Positions 30,499 to 36,870 of a stretch of 36,870 nucleotides of DNA are shown piece by piece; position 1 is the first letter of the stretch, and each line of letters opens with the position of its first letter. The notes beneath the pieces are model-generated. The model was not told the origin of the DNA. It worked only from the letters and a program-made list of their open reading frames with translations, and ran no database searches. The stretch covers positions 1 through 36,870 of the forward strand of contig JAMQPK010000020.1 of the NCBI GenBank assembly GCA_023717525.1. Direction: 5' to 3'. The position numbers were made by a program, and so were the translations under genes. This stretch comes from Vicinamibacterales bacterium (lineage in GTDB: Bacteria > Acidobacteriota > Vicinamibacteria > Vicinamibacterales > JAMQPK01).

Positions 30499-30543
30499 GC
30501 ACCCTTCGCACCCCCCGCACCTGCGGCACCTCCCGCACCTGCG
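30499..30543. repeat. Direct repeats of about 9 bases (CGCACCTxC)
   Basis: A run of similar units (TTCGCACCCC, CCGCACCTG, CGGCACCTC, CCGCACCTG) directly abuts the stop codon of the TonB-dependent receptor gene on the minus strand. It lies in the 134-base gap before the PQQ operon. No hairpin with a T-run is seen. Confidence 0.5.
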
Positions 30544-33500
30544 TTAGAAGACCAGCTTCAACCCAAGCTGCAACCGGCGCATCTCGGTGCGCGTCGCGTT
30601 GATCGTGCCGAACGCCACGGAATTGAACGTCGTGTTGGGATCTGCCCAGTTCGGGTGATTCAGGAAGTTGAACGCCTCGAAACGGAACTGGATGTAGTCG
30701 CCGCTCGAATTGATATGAAAATCCTTCGACGTCGAGAAATCCCAGTTCATGATACCGGGGCCGATCACCTCGCTGCGGCCCGCTGTGCCGAACGTGCCGG
30801 CCGCCGCCCTCGAGTACGCGGCCGTGTTGAACCACTTGCTCACCGTCGGATTCTCGATGGCTGTGTCGGCGGTGAAATCGCGATTCGGCCTGCAGCAGTT
30901 GCCGACATTCGCGGTGTCCTCACCAGCCCCAATGGTCAGTGGGAATCCCGACCCGATCGTGACGACGGAGGTGAGCTTCCAGCCTCCGACGATCTTGCCC
31001 AGCGTTCCCTCGCTCAGGTACTTTCTGTTGGGTCCGACCGGCAGATCGTAAACCACTGACGTGACGAACCGATGCCGCTGATCGAACACCGACGGACCGT
31101 CTTCACAATCCAGGCAGTGTGAGTTCTGCGGGTTCAGCGGATCCGTGCCCAGCGTGCGGATACCGCTCCCGTTGTCGGTCGACTTGGAAAAGGTGTAGGC
31201 GCCAAGAATCGTCAGGCCGTCGGCGTAGCGCCGGGTCAGCTTCATCCCCAGAGATTTGTAGGCGGAATAGCCGACATTGGCCGCACCCTGGAACAAACCG
31301 TATTCAGGAAATGGCGTGCGCGAGACTATCGAGGTAGTCCCTGGAACCGGCTGGTTCGCCAGGTTAATCCAGCGCTGGAGCTCGCGTCCCCGCGATCCGA
31401 GGTAACTCACCTCCAGGGCCATGTTGCTCGAGAGCTCCTGCTGGACACTCGCCTCCCACTCGTCGACATACGGCGTCTTGCGATCGATGTTGCTCGTCAG
31501 CACCAGAGGCCTCTCGACGCACAACACCCCAGCGGGCGTATTGCACACATTCCCGCCGCCGAAATTGAACGGATCCTTCCAGGTCGAAATCAGATTGGTT
31601 GAGGTGGACTGCACTGTCAACCGCCCCTGAAGATTTCGGTTCATGTCGAACGCAATGTTCCCGATATCCTGGACGTAGAACCTGCCGACGCCTCCGCGCA
31701 GAACGGTCTTTGGCGTCAGGCTCCATGCGGCCCCGAGACGAGGTGCGAAGTTCGTCTTATCGGACTCCACCATCGGATTACCCAGACGGCCGTCCCTTGT
31801 CACCTGTATGCCGGGAGCGAAACGAATCCCCGCATCTTCATAGAAGTCACCTGTGCCCGCTCGGACCAGAATGGGATGCTGGCTCATGTCGGGTACGTTG
31901 GGTTGCTGCGCATCAACGGGAATGATGGCGATAATCTGCCGTTCCGCGTTGTCGGTCCATGGTGGCGTGAATTCGTAGCGCAGGCCGTAATTGAGCGTGA
32001 GGTTGGACCGGATTTTCCACGTGTCGCTGACGTAGTACGAATGGCTGAACGCCGAGAGTCTCGCCACCGCCAGACCGGACGCATATGACCACGTCCCCAG
32101 GTAGCCGAGCATGAAATCGGCAAAGCCGTTCCCCGTCGCCACGTTGTTGTTGAATCCGGCGGAGCCACGCGCGAACTGGTTGCCGTCCTGGTTGTAGTGG
32201 TCGACCCGCAGGTCGGCCCCCGCTCTCACGAAGTGCGAGCCGTGGTTCCAGGACAGGTTCTCGGTGAACTGCCAGTTCTGGTTCTGATTGATGTAAGGGG
32301 AATTGGAATCGGGCCCGAAACCTGAAAACCCTGCGACGCCAATGCTTGGAAGGCCCCACGCTTCCGGCGGCACCGGTGTGGGAAGCGGAATGCCTACCTT
32401 CGCGATCGGATCGAACACGTTGTTCAGCTCCGTGCCCGCGGCGTTGTAGAACCGGTTGTAGCCGAAGCGCATTTCATTGACGAGCGTCGAGCTCAGGACG
32501 CGTGTGTTATCGATGAGGGCCTGTTGCCCTCTCGTGTCCACGGTCCCGCCGTTGAGGTAAATCCCCCCGGTGAACTGGTCCTCGCTCGTCCAGCCGTAGC
32601 GGCCATACCAACTCGACTTGGCGCTCTCCGTGAAATCGATGCGAGTGTTGAACTGGTTCTTGTCGGTGTGGTTGTCGTTCACGGCGAGATAGTTGTTCGC
32701 CAGGCTCGTTGTGGACTGGTTGGGCAGCGGATAGTAGTCGAGCAGGCCAATCGAGACCGGATCCAGTCGCGACGTCGGGATCGTGTTCCCCGAGAATGGC
32801 AGGCCCGTGACCGGATCTCTGATGGCTGCGCTCAGCGCCGAGAAATCACCCTTCCGCATCGCGGCGGACGGCACACTGAAGAGCGTCTCTTTCTGGTTTC
32901 GCAGTTTGAAGCCCTCGTAATTGGCCATGAAGAAGAGCTTGTTCTTTCCGTCGATCAGCCCGGGAATCTGCACCGGACCGCCGATCGTGAACCCGTACTG
33001 GTTCCACTTGAAGGGGCTCGACTTCGGCGTGTCCGTGCCGAACGCATACGGGAGCGCGTCCATCTTGTTGTTGCGGAGGAACTCCCACACCGTGCCATGG
33101 TAGGAGTTCGTGCCGCTCTTGGTCGTCACGTTCACTTGACCGATGCCGCGGCCGAATTCCGCCGAATAGATGCCGCTCTGAATCTTGAACTCCTGCAGGG
33201 CGTCAATCGACGGCAGCAGGATGTAGGAATTGAAGTTCACATCGGTGTTGTTCATCCCATCCAGGGTGTAGTAGTTCCACTCGCGCCGGCCGCCGGCGAT
33301 GGAAAGCTGCTGCTCCGAGCGGTCGCCACCCTGGCGGGCGCCAGACTGGCCGGAATTGGCAAAACTGGCCGACACATTGGGCGTCAACGAGACCAGCTGC
33401 AGAAAATTCCGGCCGTTAAGCGGAAGATCCAGGATGCGGCGATTGTCGATGACCGTGCCAATCGCCGTGTCTTCGGTGTTGATCATCGGCGCGCTGCCGA

Positions 33501-33855
33501 CGATCTCGACCGTCTCGGCGATCGTGCCGATGGCCAGGGAGAAATCCAGGCGGATCGTTTGCTGGGTCTGCAGCTCGACGGCGTTGCGGGCCGCGCTCTG
33601 AAAGCCCTGCAACTCCACCCTGATGTTGTAGATTCCAGGAAGCAAGTTTGGGAACACGTAAACGCCCGCGGTGTTGGCCTGCTCGGTGGCCGCAACGCCC
33701 GTTTGCGGATTCGTGACCGTCACTGACGCACCCGGCAGCACGCCGCCGCTCGCGTCCAAAACCCTGCCCGTGATTTGGCCAAAGGTCTGGGCTGATGCCA
33801 GTTCGGGGGCAAGCAGCAGAGCGACGACGACAATCCACAGGACTTTTCTGTACAT
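30544..33855 (-). CDS. Oar-like TonB-dependent outer-membrane receptor with carboxypeptidase-regulatory domain
   Basis: An 1103-residue outer-membrane protein with signal peptide (LWIVVVALLLAPELASAQ). Residues about 28-110 form the regulatory-like sandwich (GQITGRVLDASGGVLPGASVTV, GVYVFPNLLPGIYNIRVELQGFQ). The plug follows (IDNRRILDLPLNGRNFLQLVSLTPNVS; SIAGGRREWNYYTLDGMNNTDVNFNS), and the barrel ends MRRLQLGLKLVF with the expected terminal Phe. GGAGGG lies three bases upstream of the ATG. It is upstream of the PQQ operon on the same strand, so it could bring in a substrate or metal chelate for those enzymes, by inference. It is distinct from the receptor at 9328-12807, sharing only the common family architecture. 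Confidence 0.92.
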   Translation of the reverse strand: MYRKVLWIVVVALLLAPELASAQTFGQITGRVLDASGGVLPGASVTVTNPQTGVAATEQANTAGVYVFPNLLPGIYNIRVELQGFQSAARNAVELQTQQTIRLDFSLAIGTIAETVEIVGSAPMINTEDTAIGTVIDNRRILDLPLNGRNFLQLVSLTPNVSASFANSGQSGARQGGDRSEQQLSIAGGRREWNYYTLDGMNNTDVNFNSYILLPSIDALQEFKIQSGIYSAEFGRGIGQVNVTTKSGTNSYHGTVWEFLRNNKMDALPYAFGTDTPKSSPFKWNQYGFTIGGPVQIPGLIDGKNKLFFMANYEGFKLRNQKETLFSVPSAAMRKGDFSALSAAIRDPVTGLPFSGNTIPTSRLDPVSIGLLDYYPLPNQSTTSLANNYLAVNDNHTDKNQFNTRIDFTESAKSSWYGRYGWTSEDQFTGGIYLNGGTVDTRGQQALIDNTRVLSSTLVNEMRFGYNRFYNAAGTELNNVFDPIAKVGIPLPTPVPPEAWGLPSIGVAGFSGFGPDSNSPYINQNQNWQFTENLSWNHGSHFVRAGADLRVDHYNQDGNQFARGSAGFNNNVATGNGFADFMLGYLGTWSYASGLAVARLSAFSHSYYVSDTWKIRSNLTLNYGLRYEFTPPWTDNAERQIIAIIPVDAQQPNVPDMSQHPILVRAGTGDFYEDAGIRFAPGIQVTRDGRLGNPMVESDKTNFAPRLGAAWSLTPKTVLRGGVGRFYVQDIGNIAFDMNRNLQGRLTVQSTSTNLISTWKDPFNFGGGNVCNTPAGVLCVERPLVLTSNIDRKTPYVDEWEASVQQELSSNMALEVSYLGSRGRELQRWINLANQPVPGTTSIVSRTPFPEYGLFQGAANVGYSAYKSLGMKLTRRYADGLTILGAYTFSKSTDNGSGIRTLGTDPLNPQNSHCLDCEDGPSVFDQRHRFVTSVVYDLPVGPNRKYLSEGTLGKIVGGWKLTSVVTIGSGFPLTIGAGEDTANVGNCCRPNRDFTADTAIENPTVSKWFNTAAYSRAAAGTFGTAGRSEVIGPGIMNWDFSTSKDFHINSSGDYIQFRFEAFNFLNHPNWADPNTTFNSVAFGTINATRTEMRRLQLGLKLVF

Positions 33856-33967
33856 AGACCCTCCGCGCTGTTGTTATGCGGCGGACTATAACAGCAGGAA
33901 TCGCCCCGGCATAGAGGTTGTTGCAGGACGGACTGGCGTGTTGTGAACCGGTCTGGGAAATAGAGAT

Positions 33968-36055
33968 CTACGGCGTCACGCGGAATTGCACCTCGCGCAC
34001 GACGACCATCCGTTGATCGAGTCGCGAAGCAGCCTCGAGGCGAGCGGAATACACGCCTGGACCGAGACCCGTGAGCGGAACGCCGGCGGCATAGCGAAAC
34101 GTGCCATCCTCAAGGTCCGCGCTCGACCGCTGTTCCTGACGCCGAACGACGGCTTTCGCGTCGCCGGCCAGGATGCTCGTCGTCAGATCAACCGTGTGCG
34201 GTGTGGCCGCCTGGTTGTCGTACACCTCGGCAAACAGCTGCAGTTCGTCACCCGATCGGAACTCCCGCAGTGTGGACGGCACAATCGGCAATCGATCCCG
34301 CAACTGCTCGGCTCGCCCCGTCGGCACGCCGCCGGTATTCACCGACGAAAGAACCAGGTTACTCATCGACAGCGGCAGCGTGGCGAAGTCCGGCACTTCA
34401 AGGTTGGTGAAGATCGTGCCCAGAGTGCCCCCGCCAGATTCGCGCGCCCCGACGTGGAGGTCATATTTCCCAGACGGCACGTCGATCTTGGAGACGACTC
34501 GGAACCCCGTCCTCATCAGGATGGCGCGACTTTCGGGCCGGATTCGGATGTTCAGATCGAAATGCTCGCTGCCGCGTATCGTCCCTTTCGAGTCGATCGC
34601 CCTGACCGACACTTCCAACTTGTCTTCAATCCAGCCGTCTTTCTCGGCGAACGTGAACCCTGCGCCATCCACGGTCACGGTCACCACGACCGACGTGTTC
34701 GGCGCAGCGCCTTTGAAGGCTGCGGAGTTGGCGTGAAGGGTGAGGCCGCCTGTCTGGATCGGGCGGCTCAACGCGTCTGCCAGCTCGACGGAGCCTTCGG
34801 CCTTCGCGGGACGACGCGTGGCCGGCGATTCGCCCTTTCGAGGTGAGACGTACCCCTTGCGCGCACGAACCTGGAGCCCAGGTCGCGTTACGCGCACCTC
34901 GATCTTTCTGAATCCGCCGTCGCGCTTGTCGCTCGCGGGGTAGTACCCAAGCATGTAGTAGGAGCTGTTCTCGCTGGCGACACGATCAAATGCCGCCGCC
35001 AGATCGTTCGAGTTCACCCAGGCGACTCCTCCTGTTTGTTCGGCGAGCACGCGCAGGCTGTCCTGCGAAAGCCTCAGCTCCTCGAGCAGCCCGGCGCTAT
35101 CGAGACGCAGGTTGGGGTCCTGAGGTAGGTAGTTGATCTCCATCCCCGTATCCCCCATGTTCGTCAGTCCCCTGGGATCGATGGTGTAGATGCTTACATT
35201 CGACCGGGACGCCGCTGTAATCGCGTCGCGGACGTCACCCTCGATGGACACGCCTGTCCGGGCATTTCCGGCGGTTTCCCGCCACTGCTCGAAATTCGTG
35301 GTCGAGTAGTCGATCCCCTCGCCGATGTACACCATGGCCTTGCGCCGGCCGTGCACACCAGACAAGGATTCCGCGAGCCTCTTGATTGTGAGCAGCGTAT
35401 TCCGCGCACGCTGCCCGCGCTCGACGTCGTAGGCGTCATTGACCGGTCTGCCAAGCTGACCGAGATCTTTACCCGTCAAGTCAACTTCCCGCTGATAGCT
35501 GTCGAGTTTCTCGAGGACCGCCGACCGCAGCTTCTGCCCCACGAAGCCGTCGATCGCCCCAACGAGCAGGCGCCGGTTCGACGTGAAATCCTGACCGCCT
35601 TCCAAGCGCCCGCTTGTCGTCACCACAGCGACGAGATCGTCGTCGGCGATGTTGCGCTCGATGAACCGGCGCGCCGCGGCCTTCACTGTTGCAGTGCGCG
35701 ACAAGTCGGTGTGGAGATCGTCAAGAACCACAAGATACAAACGGCCCTGAAGACCGCCCGCGTTGTTCGAGACATCGGCCTCTGTGAGACCGGCTGTCGA
35801 CGACGAGGCGCGTCGAACCGGGATGTCGACCAGCGAGAAGCCGGCGACCTTCTGAGGGCGGCCATCTTCGAAAATCTGGAAATCGTCTTTGCCAAGCGTG
35901 CCGACAAAGTGGCCCTGCGCATCGGTGACGATCGTGCCAACCTCGACGTAATTGACGTCGACCTTGAAGGTGACCGGCGGCGGCTCCTGGCTCCGAACGG
36001 CGATGCCCAGAGACGCGACCAACCCGACGAGAATCGCCAGCTGAGATCCGCGCAT
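33968..36055 (-). CDS. VWFA-related protein of the acidobacterial type
   Basis: A 695-residue exported protein. ATG 36055 is chosen because it gives a signal peptide (SQLAILVGLVASLGIAVRSQ); an in-frame start at 36154 adds an unlikely basic leader. The signature VDVNYVEVGTIVTDAQGHFVGTLGKDDFQIFEDGRPQKVAGF at about 30-75 is the typical opening of the VWFA-related acidobacterial domain family (TIGR03436-like). A VWA-like fold follows: LVVLDDLHTDLSRTATVKAA in place of a perfect MIDAS, DDDLVAVVTTSG, and RKAMVYIGEGIDY. The later half is beta-rich. Role unknown; probably adhesion or assembly at the envelope. Confidence 0.9.
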   Translation of the reverse strand: MRGSQLAILVGLVASLGIAVRSQEPPPVTFKVDVNYVEVGTIVTDAQGHFVGTLGKDDFQIFEDGRPQKVAGFSLVDIPVRRASSSTAGLTEADVSNNAGGLQGRLYLVVLDDLHTDLSRTATVKAAARRFIERNIADDDLVAVVTTSGRLEGGQDFTSNRRLLVGAIDGFVGQKLRSAVLEKLDSYQREVDLTGKDLGQLGRPVNDAYDVERGQRARNTLLTIKRLAESLSGVHGRRKAMVYIGEGIDYSTTNFEQWRETAGNARTGVSIEGDVRDAITAASRSNVSIYTIDPRGLTNMGDTGMEINYLPQDPNLRLDSAGLLEELRLSQDSLRVLAEQTGGVAWVNSNDLAAAFDRVASENSSYYMLGYYPASDKRDGGFRKIEVRVTRPGLQVRARKGYVSPRKGESPATRRPAKAEGSVELADALSRPIQTGGLTLHANSAAFKGAAPNTSVVVTVTVDGAGFTFAEKDGWIEDKLEVSVRAIDSKGTIRGSEHFDLNIRIRPESRAILMRTGFRVVSKIDVPSGKYDLHVGARESGGGTLGTIFTNLEVPDFATLPLSMSNLVLSSVNTGGVPTGRAEQLRDRLPIVPSTLREFRSGDELQLFAEVYDNQAATPHTVDLTTSILAGDAKAVVRRQEQRSSADLEDGTFRYAAGVPLTGLGPGVYSARLEAASRLDQRMVVVREVQFRVTP

Positions 36056-36163
36056 AGCACGTTCAAAATACCACAGCGGCGGGGCCGAGGCTCCGCTCCT
36101 GCGGTGCCGTGCGCTAGAACAGGCTGCCACGACTCCAATCTTCCAGGGCTTCATTGAGTCCTC

Positions 36164-36870
36164 TCAGAACGTTGCGATGGGATTGAGTACTGAACCTGTG
36201 GCGCCGGGCACACTGACAGGCGATGCGGTGACCAGAAAGTCCCAACGGTTCCGCTTCGCGGCTTCTTTGCTGACGGCTTCGAGATCGAGGTTGTCGAAAA
36301 TCGGCATGCCCATCGCCACGAGCGCGAGCGCGTGTATCGGCTCGGTGATGCCGTCGATCCCCGAGGGGTGCACGTCTTCCGCTCCGTCGCTGCCGAGAAT
36401 GGACACGTCATGCTTGCGCAGCCACTGGGCGCACGTGATGTACAACCCCGCGAGCTGATTCGTGTTGTAGGGTCCCTTGGCGTCGCGAAGCGCCCATCGG
36501 CCGGTGCGAATGAAGACGGCGTCCCCGGGCTCAATCTTGAGGCGCGCCTGCTTCACCCACGCGTCGAGATCTTCGGGATAGATTCGTGTGCCGGGCTCGA
36601 GATACTCCACGCCTTTGAGACGCGGGATGTCCATCAGGACCGCGTGCGTGATGATTCCGTCCTTCCACGCGTAAATTGAACCCTTATTGCACGCCGTGTC
36701 GGTGACCTCCGTCATCGGAATGCCGTTGTACATCTTGCCTTTGTAGGCTCGATGGCAGAACGCGTCCATGTGGGTGTGCACGAAGCCGTGGTACGAAATG
36801 GTGAACGTGTCTGAGGCGCCGCTGATGTCCGACGGCACAGCCGCGGGGTTCGCGCCCCGCCCCCCGCCGC
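36164..36870 (-). CDS. Cyclase-family metal-dependent hydrolase (partial, N-terminus outside window)
   Basis: The frame continues open to the window edge, so the N-terminus is missing; a GTG at 36838 is not a trustworthy start. The 235 visible residues contain the metal-binding motif HGFVHTHMDAFCH, a variant of the HxGTHxDxPxH signature of the cyclase/kynurenine-formamidase-like family, and a later SDGAEDVHPSG and PIHALALVAMGMPIFDNLDLE, also usual there. Members hydrolyse cyclic imides, amides or esters with Mn or Zn. Its end lies 108 bases upstream of the VWFA-related gene on the same strand. Substrate is not deducible. Confidence 0.88.
   Translation of the reverse strand, partial: GGGRGANPAAVPSDISGASDTFTISYHGFVHTHMDAFCHRAYKGKMYNGIPMTEVTDTACNKGSIYAWKDGIITHAVLMDIPRLKGVEYLEPGTRIYPEDLDAWVKQARLKIEPGDAVFIRTGRWALRDAKGPYNTNQLAGLYITCAQWLRKHDVSILGSDGAEDVHPSGIDGITEPIHALALVAMGMPIFDNLDLEAVSKEAAKRNRWDFLVTASPVSVPGATGSVLNPIATF

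Noticed and set aside
32524-33726. Long plus-strand open frame of 400 codons inside the TonB-receptor region
   Set aside because: It is antisense to a strongly conserved receptor N-terminus, its product is Arg/His/Val-rich and featureless, and it arises from the codon bias of GC-rich DNA.

Overview
The window looks like chromosomal DNA of a soil-type Acidobacteriota member, probably near Vicinamibacteria. This is inferred from gene content, with no search run. It has two very large Oar-like TonB-dependent receptors with an N-terminal carboxypeptidase-regulatory domain, a VWFA-related protein of the acidobacterial type, many exported beta-propellers, a TatT-type TRAP system, several PQQ/cytochrome c proteins and GC-rich DNA. 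There is no phage, transposase, integrase, rRNA or CRISPR array. One tRNA gene, tRNA-Arg(UCU), is present.

Layout. 1-1721 (+): end of an SDR dehydrogenase, then KDPG-type aldolase and 2-keto-3-deoxygluconate kinase, the end of a sugar-acid catabolic operon. 1651-7750 (-): a convergent operon of TatT lipoprotein, TRAP binding protein, fused TRAP permease, exported double-VOC protein and an old-yellow-enzyme-like oxidoreductase. 7870-7945: tRNA-Arg. 8080-12807: a lipoprotein and, convergent to it, a TonB-dependent receptor. 12986-15808: an island of small exported or membrane proteins, a cold-shock protein and a TPR-like protein. 15954-23719: a DUF900-like hydrolase, an NHL propeller, a response regulator with a Cys4 tail, a membrane protein, a YbjQ-like protein coupled to a serine-hydrolase lipoprotein, and a LamG-lactonase fusion. 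23734-25703 (-): M20 peptidase and CHRD protein, upstream in the lactonase operon. 25793-33855 (-): TonB-dependent receptor, PQQ dehydrogenase, diheme cytochrome c and cytochrome c-PQQ fusion, an apparent periplasmic alcohol-oxidation unit. 33968-36870 (-): VWFA-related protein and the end of a cyclase-family hydrolase.

The most unusual signal is in 13.6-15.8 kb. Four copies of a dyad close to TGTGC-N6-GCACA each lie exactly 19 bases upstream of a TANNNT hexamer. That is the geometry of a class II promoter activated by a CRP/FNR-family protein. In three cases the predicted transcription start falls on or within 3 bases of the start codon, so the mRNAs would be leaderless or nearly so. One site lies between divergent genes and may serve both. 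A 44-codon membrane-protein gene (13572-13706) is coupled by a GTGA overlap to one of these genes.

Other points of note: both quinoproteins carry the Asp-x-Asp signature of lanthanide-dependent alcohol dehydrogenases; a dispersed GATTGGGTGAT-type repeat occurs three times between genes; three convergent gene pairs overlap at their 3' ends.
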